Counted from the first letter of the stretch, positions 31,130-40,760 are shown. The stretch is DNA of 64,000 bases from Cognatundibacterium rugosum (GCF_014284365.1 NZ_JACOGG010000010.1:100090-164089), one strand, 5' to 3'. Numbers and translations are program-made. The notes: generated by a model not told the origin, from the letters alone.

Positions 31130-31951
31130 GTGACCATTTTTGCGGGATCCTTGCCTGCAACGCGTGTCGCAGTCGTTGACTTCTCCCCTACGTTCTTAAC
31201 CAGTGCGCGGGCCAGCTTTGCTGCCATGTTAGGCCTGGCACTTCTGCTTGTACTTCGACAACCTCGCCCAACCGCCACGGATGTGCCTTCTCTGGCATTC
31301 ACCGCGCTAGGCGGCGTGGTCGGTTTCCCACTACTGACCGCGCTGGCGCTGCAACATATCACGTCGGCGCATTCGATCATCTTCCTGGGACTGTTGCCAT
31401 TATGTACGGCCAGCTTTGCCGTAATTCGCGGCGGCGAGCACCCCCGTCCCCCCTTCTGGCTATTCTCGATCGCCGGAGCTGCTTTCGTCGGCGGTTACGC
31501 GGTGATGGGCGGAGTTGAGGCATCGCTAAAAGGCGATTTGCTCATGTTGGCCGCCATCATCGTGTGTGGATTGGGTTATGCAGAGGGCGCACGCCTTTCC
31601 CGCGCGTTGGGAGGCTGGCAAGTCATCAGTTGGTCGCTGTTACTATCGCTGCCCATTATGCTACCGGTCGCATTATTGAGCATGCCCACGTCGTTCAATC
31701 ATGTGAGTGCGGCAGCGTGGATAGGCCTCACCTACGTATCTCTGTTCAGCATGCTGCTCGGTTTCGTATTTTGGTATCGCGGTTTGGCGCAGGGTGGCAT
31801 CGCGGCTGTCGGTCAGCTTCAGTTGCTCCAGCCCTTTATGGGACTTGGTTTAGCCTCAGTCTTACTCAATGAAAAAGTGAATTGGATGATGCTGGTAACG
31901 ACGATCGCCGCAGTATTGTGCGTCGCGGGTGCAAGGAAGTACGCTAAATAA
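31130..31951 (+). CDS. EamA-family permease with its 5' end removed by the IS element
   Basis: A DMT/EamA transporter with about nine or ten membrane helices and the repeated EamA pattern (GGVVGFPLLTALALQHITSAHSIIFLGLLPL; GLTYVSLFSMLLGFVFWYRGLAQGGIAAVGQLQLLQPFMG). The homologous N-terminus begins earlier than any start codon: the in-frame text NGWINGFIGVTIFAGSLPATR starts at about 31103 and runs back to the IS end with no ATG, GTG or TTG in frame. The first usable codon is GTG 31130, which removes part of helix 1. Substrates of this family are amino acids, nucleosides or polyamine-like metabolites; this copy may be non-functional. Confidence 0.75.
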   Translation: MTIFAGSLPATRVAVVDFSPTFLTSARASFAAMLGLALLLVLRQPRPTATDVPSLAFTALGGVVGFPLLTALALQHITSAHSIIFLGLLPLCTASFAVIRGGEHPRPPFWLFSIAGAAFVGGYAVMGGVEASLKGDLLMLAAIIVCGLGYAEGARLSRALGGWQVISWSLLLSLPIMLPVALLSMPTSFNHVSAAAWIGLTYVSLFSMLLGFVFWYRGLAQGGIAAVGQLQLLQPFMGLGLASVLLNEKVNWMMLVTTIAAVLCVAGARKYAK

Positions 31952-32130
31952 ATCGCTATCCCAAAGCAGCACAGCGCAGCCCTCTCATAACGTAAAATAA
32001 TACGCTTGTCTTTGGAATAGAATCGCTTCGCGCAGGGTGACTGTATCTCTTGGCGCTTATCAGGGAGAGCACAGCCGATCCAGCAGCAACATTGGTGAAT
32101 TGAATTTTCAGCGCACTCGAATCCGCCAAT

Positions 32131-32862
32131 TCAATGCCCATCCGTTTTCTTACGTGCCTCTTGTATCACGCTCTGGAAACTTTTACCCACATTAGCCAGC
32201 GCATCTTGCATGCCGCGTGCAAACCTGGCATGCCCACCACTTATTGCAGCGTTACGCAAATAGTTAAGCGTTAACTTAAGTTGCGCATCATCCTCTTCAT
32301 ACCAGACTTGCGTTACCTGTACGCCCAATAGACTCTGACGCAATCGCTCCCTTTGCTCAAGCCAGGTCAACAAGCGCTGCACATCGCGTTCGTTAAGTTC
32401 ACTTGCTCGCGCAGGAAAGGTTTGCCCAGTCAGTAGTTGATCATGCGCGTCCATATAGCCAAGGTAATGCTGCAGTACTGACAAAGCGTCCTGATATGCA
32501 GGAGACGGCAACTTTTCCTGAAAATACAGAAGCAAAGCTTTCGCATGCACATCGCGGTTACCATCCCTACCGCTCAACAGGAAATAATCCATGATTTCAT
32601 GCAAGGCCTGGTTAATGACCAAGTGTTGATCAGGCGTTGTCTCCAATCCGCGCGGCACGAGGGCGTCAACATACATGCCTCGGCCGGCGTTCGACGATTT
32701 CCATTCCCCGGGACCAAAACGCCCCTGTGACGAAAGGAGATTTTTAGCCTGTGCAGGTGAAGTCGGTTCCGGTTCGTCTTGCCAATACCAAAGCACTCCC
32801 GCAATCACGCCTGCCAAACAGATCAACATCCAGCGTCGGCCAGATAACATGGATGACATCAT
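32131..32862 (-). CDS. Lipase secretion chaperone-like protein (LifO family), orphan
   Basis: A 243-residue protein from ATG 32862 (GAGAAG upstream). One N-terminal membrane helix (WMLICLAGVIAGVLWYW, about 11-28) is followed by a Pro-rich linker and a helical periplasmic domain. The segment EIMDYFLLSGRDGNRD resembles the RxxFDYxLSxxGE motif of lipase foldases, and KLPSPAYQDALSVLQHYLGYMDA matches the next helices. LifO proteins hold class I secreted lipases during folding. The protein is shorter than usual (about 340 residues) and no lipase gene lies nearby, so the client is unknown. The match is by pattern only. Confidence 0.65.
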   Translation of the reverse strand: MMSSMLSGRRWMLICLAGVIAGVLWYWQDEPEPTSPAQAKNLLSSQGRFGPGEWKSSNAGRGMYVDALVPRGLETTPDQHLVINQALHEIMDYFLLSGRDGNRDVHAKALLLYFQEKLPSPAYQDALSVLQHYLGYMDAHDQLLTGQTFPARASELNERDVQRLLTWLEQRERLRQSLLGVQVTQVWYEEDDAQLKLTLNYLRNAAISGGHARFARGMQDALANVGKSFQSVIQEARKKTDGH

Positions 32863-33065
32863 ATTTTTTCTTCTCGCGGTAAGTTTGAGGTGCAAACCCA
32901 TCAGGTTTCGCATTTGAATGCGCTATCAGTCGTACGTGGATAAAACGAATTTTCCTGCTTTCCCGATTTGGCAATGTCGATTTCTCTATAAGTGCAGCGC
33001 AGCCTTGCACAACACATTAATGCTGTGCAAGCGCATTTTTACCGAATTAAAAAACCGCGTTTCAT

Positions 33066-34217
33066 TTACGGCATAGGTTGTTGTTGTGTAACGCAGTGAA
33101 TACCGCCGCCACCTTCGCCATACAATGTCGGCAGTCTCAGCATTTCGATGGTGAGGCCTGGATAGGCGGCAGCCAACTGGGCACGAACCGCATCGTCTTT
33201 GGCTGGGTCATTGCAAATCTCACCTATCGCTACGTTGATCACTGCACCATTTGTAACACACATATTGATATAGCTTGCCAACATTGTCTTCGACGTCGCT
33301 TTCGGTGCTTGCAGCTTAATGATATTGAAGGATCTCCCCTTCGCATCAGTAGAGGTACTCAGAGTTTGTATCCATTCGGCTGCATTGTCTGCAAATGCAC
33401 CTGTTTCCGAAGGGTCGGGAACATGAATAACGACGGTACCTGGCTGGGTAAACATTACCGTCGCGTCGCAATGGTCGTCCGTAATGTCCTGCCCTATCAC
33501 ACCCTTGCACCAGATCATTTTGCTTGCACCATATTGCTTGAGCAACTCCGCCTCGATCTGATCACGGCTCATACCAGGGTTACGGTTGGGATTGACCCAG
33601 CAACTTTCGTTTGCCAGCAAAGTGCCGTCGCCGTCTTCCACTACACCACCGCCTTCGCCTACGACTGTCGAGGCAGTAAAATTCAGCCCCAGATAAGCAG
33701 CCATTTGGCTTGCAACCAAGGTGTCCTTGGCATGAGTCTGATGATTTCCCCAGCCGTTGAAATTGAAGCCGATACAATCCAGGTCACCCATGCCGTCTTT
33801 GCGGAACACTGCCCCGATGTCGCGCATCCAGCAATCATCGTTGTGGATAGTGTCGATCACTGTCACCTGATAATTCGTGTAACCAATCAGGTATTCGGCA
33901 TCGAGACGGTTATAGTAACCGTCGGCGATCATATAGACGGGTTCGTACTTCGCAATAGTACGAGCCAGAAGCGCGATGTCATCTTGTATTTTCGAAAGCA
34001 GACTGCCCCAGATTCGCTTGCTTGACGGCCACGCCATCCAGGTACGAGTATGAGGCAGGCTTTCGTCAGGCACAAAAAAGCCATTTGATGCAGACGCAAC
34101 TTGCGCCAGTACATCACCGGCAACACCGGACATTGCGGCACCTGCCAGACCTGCGGCCGCGAGCTTCATAAACGCGCGGCGTGATTGCTCTTCCTTGGCA
34201 AACTTAATGTTATTCAT
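33066..34217 (-). CDS. Tat-exported agmatine deiminase family protein (copy A of tandem pair)
   Basis: A 383-residue protein from ATG 34217, placed by GGAGGGG six bases upstream. The N-terminus has a twin-arginine signal QSRRAFMKLAAAGLAGAAMS ending near DVLAQVAS, so the folded enzyme is sent to the periplasm. The deiminase domain follows: TRTWMAWPSS, the Asp in DDCWMRDIGA, FNFNGWGNHQTHAKD, EGGGVVEDGDGTLL, SCWVNPNRNPG, His and Asp in ITDDHCDATVMF, and Cys375 in GGGGIHCVTQQ. Catalytic residues are all kept. The likely activity is on agmatine or a related guanidine; a peptidyl-arginine activity as in P. gingivalis PPAD is the alternative. It is followed by a very similar paralogue. Confidence 0.9.
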   Translation of the reverse strand: MNNIKFAKEEQSRRAFMKLAAAGLAGAAMSGVAGDVLAQVASASNGFFVPDESLPHTRTWMAWPSSKRIWGSLLSKIQDDIALLARTIAKYEPVYMIADGYYNRLDAEYLIGYTNYQVTVIDTIHNDDCWMRDIGAVFRKDGMGDLDCIGFNFNGWGNHQTHAKDTLVASQMAAYLGLNFTASTVVGEGGGVVEDGDGTLLANESCWVNPNRNPGMSRDQIEAELLKQYGASKMIWCKGVIGQDITDDHCDATVMFTQPGTVVIHVPDPSETGAFADNAAEWIQTLSTSTDAKGRSFNIIKLQAPKATSKTMLASYINMCVTNGAVINVAIGEICNDPAKDDAVRAQLAAAYPGLTIEMLRLPTLYGEGGGGIHCVTQQQPMP

Positions 34218-34655
34218 GTTATTCCCCTCCATTGGATTTCAATTAATAAGCGTTTTCTAAAGCGATAAATGGAATCTGCGTTCAATCTTGATGCGGACAG
34301 CGGCACAAAATGGCTACTTTTTTTAGTGCCAGCGTGTCGATAAGCACCATGTCGAACGTAATCCAACCTTTAAGAGACCGCTTTGATACTGACACAAATC
34401 TGAGAATTCAAGGTTGAGTTGTTTTGTGGAAACTATTCACATTTACTCATATCTTTCCGCTAGATTCTGTGAATATTTATTAATTTGCACTTATCTTACT
34501 GACATGCTTCATATCTTTTCAACCGACATTCAGCGTTACAGATGCAGTAGCAAAAAAAAATCCCCCTCGCCCGTTTTCAGACAGAAGGGGATAGAAAAAC
34601 TCAACTTCGCCGATTTGAAATCAAGATGAAATCACATGACTCCAGGGCGGTTCGA
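34218..34655. other. Gap between tandem deiminases, with a terminator for the upstream copy
   Basis: 438 bases, mostly AT-rich. It holds the terminator at 34552-34592 (separate entry) and the AT-rich 5' region of copy A. No further gene is seen. Confidence 0.5.
34552..34592 (-). terminator. Rho-independent terminator of deiminase copy B
   Basis: Read on the minus strand, ATCCCC pairs with GGGGGAT around a loop of about 20 bases and is followed by eight or nine T. It lies about 64 bases after the copy B stop codon, so copies A and B are probably separate transcripts. Confidence 0.75.
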
Positions 34656-35807
34656 TCATGGTATTGGTTGCTGCTGTGTGACGCAATGAATGCCGCCGCC
34701 ACCTTGACCGTAAAGCGTCGGCAATTTCAGCATCTCGACGGTGCGGCCTGGGTAAGCGGCAGCCAACTGCGCCTTGACCGTTACATCCTTGGCCGGGTCA
34801 TTGCAAATTGCACCAATCGCCACGTTGATTACCGCATTATTGGTAACACAGTAATTGATGTAACTCGCCAACATGGTCTTGGATGTTGCTTTCGGCGCCT
34901 GCAACTTAATGATGTTGAATGCACGTCCTTTGGCATCAGTAGATGTACTCAATGTTTGCAGCCATTGGGCGGCGTTCGCAGCAAATGCGTCGGTATTGGA
35001 AGGGTCCGGCACGTGAACAACTACGGTGCCAGGTTGCGTGAATTGAACAGTCGCGTCGCAATGGTCGTCCGTAATGTCCTGCCCTATCACACCCTTGCAC
35101 CAGATCATTTTGCTCGCGCCATACTGCTTGAGCAACTCTGCCTCGATCTGGTTACGACTCATACCAGGGTTACGGTTGGAATTGACCCAACAACTCTCAT
35201 TGGCCAGCAAAGTGCCGTCGCCGTCTTCCACCACACCGCCGCCTTCGCCTACGACTGTTGAGGCAGTAAAATTCAGTCCCAGATAAGAGGCCATCGATTT
35301 TGCAACCAGCGCATCTTTCGCATGCGTTTGTTTATTGCCCCAGCCGTTGAAATTCAGGCCAAAACAATTCAAGCCACCAGCACCGTCTTTACGGAATATT
35401 GCGCCCAAATCACGCATCCAGCAATCGTCATTTGGAATCGTAGGAATAATCGTTACAGGGAAAACCGTCGTACCTATCTTGCTTTTCGCAACACTCGCGT
35501 TGCTCGAGCCGTTGGCAACCATATAGACCGGTTCATACTTGGCGATAGTGCGAGCCAGGAGAGCGATATCCGCTTGTATTCCGGTAAGCAGACTGCCCCA
35601 AATCGAAGTACTGGATGGCCATGCCATCCAGGTGCGGGTATGTGGAAGATTTTCATCCGGAACAAAATATATTCCGCTTGTTGCTGTCGTGATTTGCGCT
35701 AGTACATTACCGGTCATACCTGACATCGCGACACCTGTCACACCAGCACTCGCTAGTTTAACAAAATCACGACGCGAGTATTTTTTTGTATTTTCCATCT
35801 CATGCAT
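34656..35807 (-). CDS. Tat-exported agmatine deiminase family protein (copy B of tandem pair)
   Basis: A 383-residue protein from ATG 35807 (AGGAG upstream). It has a twin-arginine signal YSRRDFVKLASAGVTGVAMS ending near NVLAQITT. The catalytic domain parallels copy A, with DDCWMRDLGA, FNFNGWGNKQTHAKD, EGGGVVEDGDGTLL, ITDDHCDATVQF and Cys375 in GGGGIHCVTQQ. DNA is almost identical to copy A across parts of the gene (for example around 33460-33540 and 35050-35130), while the region after the first 100 residues differs (SSNASVAKSKIGTTVFPVTII against YYNRLDAEYLIGYTNYQVTVI). This points to a duplication followed by divergence, perhaps in substrate binding. Confidence 0.9.
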   Translation of the reverse strand: MHEMENTKKYSRRDFVKLASAGVTGVAMSGMTGNVLAQITTATSGIYFVPDENLPHTRTWMAWPSSTSIWGSLLTGIQADIALLARTIAKYEPVYMVANGSSNASVAKSKIGTTVFPVTIIPTIPNDDCWMRDLGAIFRKDGAGGLNCFGLNFNGWGNKQTHAKDALVAKSMASYLGLNFTASTVVGEGGGVVEDGDGTLLANESCWVNSNRNPGMSRNQIEAELLKQYGASKMIWCKGVIGQDITDDHCDATVQFTQPGTVVVHVPDPSNTDAFAANAAQWLQTLSTSTDAKGRAFNIIKLQAPKATSKTMLASYINYCVTNNAVINVAIGAICNDPAKDVTVKAQLAAAYPGRTVEMLKLPTLYGQGGGGIHCVTQQQPIP

Positions 35808-36289
35808 ATTTCGTTCTCCTATTGGACATCCCAATTTATGGACGTAATTTTTTTACGATTAATAATATCCATCGCGATCACCCGCGACAGCAACCCACGA
35901 AATTTCGTGGTACTTTCTACCGCCAAAAACGCACAAAAAGATGCGATAGCCATCAGGTTTACCCGCTTGCCAAGCGTCCTTTTTAAGGAACGAAAAGCGT
36001 GTTTTCCATAACCAAATATTGGCATAAAATTTATGCAGCCATTGTTGATAAATTTCCGATACATTGATCATTTTTAGACATATCAATATGTGGATATCAA
36101 CACTCACGAATGGATTTTTTTTTGGAAAATGATGCCTTGATTAATAGGCAGAGAAAAAATTTCTGACTTTAGACGAGACTCGGAATCAAGGCTTCGCTTA
36201 CAATAATTCTTTGATTTTTTCTAGTCATCGTTAAGTAATTATTTCCTTTTCTTGACGACTGTTGAGCCATCCTTTTTTTTATCCCGGAC
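35808..36289. other. Divergent intergenic region between deiminase copy B and the LysR gene
   Basis: 482 bases, AT-rich. It contains a perfect 16-bp palindrome CCACGAAATTTCGTGG at 35895-35910, 88 bases upstream of copy B, in a position that suits an operator. The LysR protein encoded on the other side is the obvious candidate, but its typical T-N11-A box is not clear. No coding sequence is supported. Confidence 0.5.
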
Positions 36290-37189
36290 ATGCGAATTCC
36301 ATCATTAAAACTACTTACGGGTTTCGAAGCTGCAGCGCGTCATGGCAATTTTTCGCGGGCGGCTGATGAACTACATCTTTCGCAATCTGCCGTCAGCCAC
36401 CAAATTCAGCAATTGGAAGAACATGTCGGCATGGCTTTATTTCGTCGTGTAGGACGTGGCGTTGAGTTGACAATCGCAGGAGAGGTCTTGCAGCGTTGCG
36501 TATTGCTTTCGCTGGATACTTTGCGCAGCGGCTTGGGAAGAATTGCAACCTACCTGGATCCGGGGCTGGTCGTGCTGGTGTGCCCCGCTCCGCTTTTGCA
36601 CGGCTGGCTGCAGCCGCAAATTGATCGCTTACAACTACTCATCCCCGACCTGTGCCCTATGCTCTCAACCGACGAAACGGCACGTTATATCGATGAAGTC
36701 AACGTCGATATCACGATAGGCGACCGTCCGATTCAACAGCTAGGATTGATGGAACAACCGCTATTGCAAGATGAGTGGGTTGTGGTCGCTAGCGCGAACA
36801 TGGCAGCAAAGTTATCCAACGTTCCGCTGACACACCATCACCTGCACACCGGCATGGTGTGTCTCGAGAAAAGTCTGACCGATGATCCCACTGCGGTCAT
36901 TTTCCGTAATCAGTTGTCGAAGTTTCGCAATTGTGGAATTTACGACGATCAGCGCCTGCTACTGGATGCCGTTTTGCGTAACCGAGGCATCTCCTGCCTT
37001 TCCCGTTTAGCTGCCAGAGACGATTTGAACAGCGGACGATTGCAAATTTTGCCCGATTACCCACGCGTCCCTGGAACCACGTGGTGGCTATCGCGCGTTG
37101 CCGGAGAACCGCGTGCGAAAATTGTATTAGAAGTATTCAACTGGTTGCTGGCTGAGGCCGAGCAAGAGCAGTTAAAGCAACAAGCTTGA
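36290..37189 (+). CDS. LysR-family transcriptional regulator (GcvA-like)
   Basis: A 299-residue LysR protein. The N-terminal winged HTH (residues 1-60) reads LTGFEAAARHGNFSRAADELHLSQSAVSHQIQQLEEHVGMALFRR. The effector domain has the GcvA-like WLQPQIDRLQ and a C-terminal WWLSR. LysR proteins usually control a divergent gene; here the divergent neighbour is the exported deiminase copy B. It is also just downstream of the convergent Ycf48-like gene. The inducer is unknown; an amine is possible from context. Confidence 0.9.
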   Translation: MRIPSLKLLTGFEAAARHGNFSRAADELHLSQSAVSHQIQQLEEHVGMALFRRVGRGVELTIAGEVLQRCVLLSLDTLRSGLGRIATYLDPGLVVLVCPAPLLHGWLQPQIDRLQLLIPDLCPMLSTDETARYIDEVNVDITIGDRPIQQLGLMEQPLLQDEWVVVASANMAAKLSNVPLTHHHLHTGMVCLEKSLTDDPTAVIFRNQLSKFRNCGIYDDQRLLLDAVLRNRGISCLSRLAARDDLNSGRLQILPDYPRVPGTTWWLSRVAGEPRAKIVLEVFNWLLAEAEQEQLKQQA

Positions 37190-37325
37190 AAAAAAATGTG
37201 GATTAGTTGGCGACACATAAGGAAGCGCGCCTGTTTGCCTATCGCATGATGTTGAAACGTCGAAACAAGAACACCGACCGGCACTCCTGCATAGGATCTG
37301 CCGGTCAAGCGTTCTCGAATTCTCC

Positions 37326-38384
37326 TTAATTTACGGTGTCGCCTACATCTTTCATTGGCCCTGACTGGGAAAATGTCACCGGATTTAAATCCTGAGCAAG
37401 TACCGCCGCGGTAATCGAAGCTCGATCGGGACGCTGCTTTATCGAGAATGTCATGCCATTGTCGCGGCTGGTCAACATCACACCGTCGAAGCCAACTGCA
37501 ATTACTGCACCGTTCTTTGCTTGCATGATGCCAGTCAGTGAGCTCTTTGTTCCGGTAGGAGACGAATGCCAAGTCTTGCCATGATCGGCGCTACGCAGCA
37601 TTGTCCCGCGTAAGCCGCCAACCATCCATGTACCATCCTGCAACACAGTGCCGGCCCATAAGGATCCTTTATATCCGGTGTCGATATAAGTCCAGCTACT
37701 TCCACCGTCCGCCGAGTGCACGATCGTTCCACGCTCTGCCGTGATGGCGAGTCCGCCCTCCTGATCCGAGAAAATCGCAAACAGGTTTCGGTCTGCCTTA
37801 GATTCTCCAGCGGGAACCGGCAGGCTCACGGATTGCCATGTCGCACCGCCATCCGAAGTGGACAACAAAAGCGACCACAGACCAGCGGCCCAACCATTGC
37901 GCGCGTCTTTGAAATAAATCGAAAACAGAGGCTGGTCGACTTTGGTATCGCTACGCAGCAGTTGCCAGGTTTCGCCCGCATCGCCAGTCTTCAGAATGGC
38001 ACCCCAATGACCAGCAGCCCAACCATTTTTTGTGTCGATGAAATGTACCGAAGTCAGGGTGGCTGAAATCGGAACTGAAGCGGCCTGGTGAAATGATTTT
38101 CCTGCATCATCGGACAACAGAACAACCCCACGCTCACCGACGGCGACTATGCGAGAACCCGCAGACGCCGCGGCCAGCATCATGGCAGTCTGCGCAGACG
38201 GAGCGATTCTGGCCGGTTTGACTTTAAGGCTCGGCACAGTCGTGTTCGCGTCACCGCTGGCCGATGGCTTTTCCTGAGCAAACCCGGAATTCATCGCCAA
38301 CACGAGCAGCGCCACCCATAACATTTTCAACGTTGAAATGCGGCTCTGTATCCGCTCATAAGAAAACAAACGAAATCTAAACAT
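37326..38384 (-). CDS. Ycf48-like (BNR/Asp-box) beta-propeller protein of the DUF1302/DUF1329/RND operon
   Basis: A 352-residue protein with a signal peptide (about 15-37, ending SGFAQE). The body is a seven-bladed propeller of repeated Asp-box units: SDDAGKSF, TGDAGETWQ, TSDGGATWQ, SADGGSSWT, SADHGKTWH, SRDNGMTF, interleaved with GWAAGHWGAIL and GWAAGLWSLLL. It is related to the photosystem II assembly factor Ycf48, but in proteobacteria these occur in envelope gene sets and the role is not photosynthetic. It starts 15 bases after the RND gene stop and ends the operon. Confidence 0.88.
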   Translation of the reverse strand: MFRFRLFSYERIQSRISTLKMLWVALLVLAMNSGFAQEKPSASGDANTTVPSLKVKPARIAPSAQTAMMLAAASAGSRIVAVGERGVVLLSDDAGKSFHQAASVPISATLTSVHFIDTKNGWAAGHWGAILKTGDAGETWQLLRSDTKVDQPLFSIYFKDARNGWAAGLWSLLLSTSDGGATWQSVSLPVPAGESKADRNLFAIFSDQEGGLAITAERGTIVHSADGGSSWTYIDTGYKGSLWAGTVLQDGTWMVGGLRGTMLRSADHGKTWHSSPTGTKSSLTGIMQAKNGAVIAVGFDGVMLTSRDNGMTFSIKQRPDRASITAAVLAQDLNPVTFSQSGPMKDVGDTVN

Positions 38385-38399
38385 GCAAACACCCTCAAA

Positions 38400-40760
38400 T
38401 TAATGGGCAAACAGTCCCGGTGCACGGACCGGGCTGCGACGCGGAAATAACTTTTCAAGCAGTACGACCAACGCCGGCAAGGCAGTCAGTGCCATGACTA
38501 AATTTGTGACAAACATAAAGGACAGCAGTTTTCCCATATCCGCCTGGAATTTGAGTGGTGAGAACGACCATGTCGCTACGCCGATCGCCAGCGTCAGGCC
38601 GGTAAAAATTGTTGCCATCCCCTCAAACTCCAAAGCGCGCTCCATCGCCACATGTATTCCGTCGCCCTGTGCAAGATGCAAAGTTAAGCGGTTGTATATG
38701 TAGAAGGCATAATCGACGCCAATACCAACCGCAAGCACCATCACCGGCAACGTAGCCACGGTCAGTCCGATCTGGAAATATTCCATGAACCAGTAGCCAA
38801 TAAACGTTCCTATCGTTAGGGGCAAACAGCATGCAAGCATCGCACGGAAATCGCGGTAGACTACAAAGACAAGAAGAACAATCGCGAGATAGACATACAG
38901 CAGCATCGGCAACTCTGACTGTTCAAGCTCATCGTTGATAGCGGCCAATACGCCGGCGTTACCTGCGGCAAGGCGTATGTGAATGCCAGCCACATGATTT
39001 TCGGCATCGAAAGACTTGGTCTCCGCCAACACGGTTTTAAGAGTGGTCGCCTTGTGGTCGGTCAGATAGAGATGGACCGCCGTCATGCTGCAATCGGCGT
39101 TGGCATGCCCGCGAATACGCCCAACCTCTGTGCTGATGCTGGCGTCATTTCCACCGTCGATCGGCACTACATGCATTTTCGGATAGCCCTCGTTCTGCCC
39201 CTCATTGATCTTGCGTATTTCCGTCGAATACGAATTGACCGATGCCACTCCGGGAACACCGCGCATATGCGAAGTATAGTCATCCACAAAATCGGCGACC
39301 GCCGGATTACCGCAGGAATCGTGTGGAGACTCCATCACTACCGAGATCCAGTCCAGCCCGATGTCGAAACTGCCAGCTATTGAGGTTGCGTCCCGGTTAA
39401 AACGCGCCTCGGAACGTAGCTCCGGTGCACCCGGTTCCAGCGTTCCAACGATGCGATTTCGGCTTTCATATATAGAAACACCAAAAACTAATGCAGCAAC
39501 GAAAATCGTAATCAGCGAAGCTTTGGGTTTAGCAAAAAATGATAGTGTCTTGGTCCAGCGTATACGCTGGGCACGCTTTTTATCTGCGTGTTCCGCAAAG
39601 GCCTGATCGAATTTCAAGCAGGAAAGCGTCACGGGCAGCATGATCAGGTTAGTCACAATTTTGAATCCTACGCCCAACGATGCTGTAATCGCCAGTTCAT
39701 GGATCATGGGAATTGGCACCAACAACAGGGTCACAAATGACACCAAGGCGGTAACTAAAGCCAGAACACCTGGGATCAGCAACCCGCTGAAACTGGCTCG
39801 TGCCGCTGTCATGACGTTCAATCCCCTGCTCAGGCCACGCACAAAGAAATTGATCTGCTGGACTCCATGCGATACGCCGATAGCAAACACGAGGAAAGGA
39901 ACCAGGACTGCAAGCGGATCAAGTCCATAACCAATCAAACGCAATGCGCCAAATTGCCAGATCAGTGATGTCAGTGAGCACAAAATCACGAGCACAGTCA
40001 GGCGCACCGAATGGCAATACCAGTACACCGCGAGCCCGGTCAACAACAATGCGATGCTGCAAAATACCAGCACACCGGAGGCACCATCGGCGATGTCACC
40101 GGTTTGTTTGGCGAAGCCGATAATCTGGATTTCGTAATTGGCATCTTCGAATTTGCTGCGGATATCCTTTTCGAGCAAGCGATTGAAGGCGACATAATCG
40201 ATCGTCTTACCATCCGGCGTCATTTCATTCAATTCGGCGGTAATCATGGCGCCGCGCTCATCGCGCGATACCAGTTGACCTATAAATCCCCCTTGGTTTG
40301 TACCTCTACGTATACCGTCGATAATCTCTGGAGTCAGGCTTTCCGGTGTGATGGCGCCGGAAATTACCGGGTCGGCACGCAAACCTTCTTCAGTGATTTC
40401 AGTGACAAAACTATTCGGCGTCCATAGTGACTGCATGTTGGGGCGATCGACACCAGGCAAGAAAGTCACGGCCTGGGTAACGTCATGAAGTCGCGATAAG
40501 CCCTCTTTGGTCCAAATCGTACCGTTGCGGGCGCGAACCACGACCGTTATGCGGTTTGCTCCAAACAGCTCCGCCTTATATTGCTGAAAGGTCTTGATGT
40601 ACTCGTGACCGACTGGCATCTGCTTTTCAAATCCAGCCTCCATACGAAGTTGAACCGCAAAGAATGCCATGACCGCAGTGAGGACAAGCAAAACCCCCAA
40701 GGTCAGCGCGCGGTGTGAGAAGAACCAGTTTTCAGTTCTGGTGACTAATTTGTTCAGCAC
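38400..40760 (-). CDS. RND/MMPL-superfamily transporter
   Basis: A 786-residue protein with the two-half MMPL layout. Helix 1 near 17-34 is followed by a large periplasmic loop, then a block of about five helices with the sterol-sensing-like GYGLDPLAVLVPFLVFAIGVSHGVQQINFFV. The second half repeats this with helix 7 near 420, another large loop, and TLPVMVLAVGIGVDYAFYIYNRL. RND pumps of this class move hydrophobic or amphipathic molecules across or out of the inner membrane with the proton gradient. It starts at GTG 40760 (GAGAG upstream). No membrane-fusion protein is encoded next to it, so it is not a tripartite drug pump in the AcrB sense. Confidence 0.9.
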   Translation of the reverse strand: MLNKLVTRTENWFFSHRALTLGVLLVLTAVMAFFAVQLRMEAGFEKQMPVGHEYIKTFQQYKAELFGANRITVVVRARNGTIWTKEGLSRLHDVTQAVTFLPGVDRPNMQSLWTPNSFVTEITEEGLRADPVISGAITPESLTPEIIDGIRRGTNQGGFIGQLVSRDERGAMITAELNEMTPDGKTIDYVAFNRLLEKDIRSKFEDANYEIQIIGFAKQTGDIADGASGVLVFCSIALLLTGLAVYWYCHSVRLTVLVILCSLTSLIWQFGALRLIGYGLDPLAVLVPFLVFAIGVSHGVQQINFFVRGLSRGLNVMTAARASFSGLLIPGVLALVTALVSFVTLLLVPIPMIHELAITASLGVGFKIVTNLIMLPVTLSCLKFDQAFAEHADKKRAQRIRWTKTLSFFAKPKASLITIFVAALVFGVSIYESRNRIVGTLEPGAPELRSEARFNRDATSIAGSFDIGLDWISVVMESPHDSCGNPAVADFVDDYTSHMRGVPGVASVNSYSTEIRKINEGQNEGYPKMHVVPIDGGNDASISTEVGRIRGHANADCSMTAVHLYLTDHKATTLKTVLAETKSFDAENHVAGIHIRLAAGNAGVLAAINDELEQSELPMLLYVYLAIVLLVFVVYRDFRAMLACCLPLTIGTFIGYWFMEYFQIGLTVATLPVMVLAVGIGVDYAFYIYNRLTLHLAQGDGIHVAMERALEFEGMATIFTGLTLAIGVATWSFSPLKFQADMGKLLSFMFVTNLVMALTALPALVVLLEKLFPRRSPVRAPGLFAH

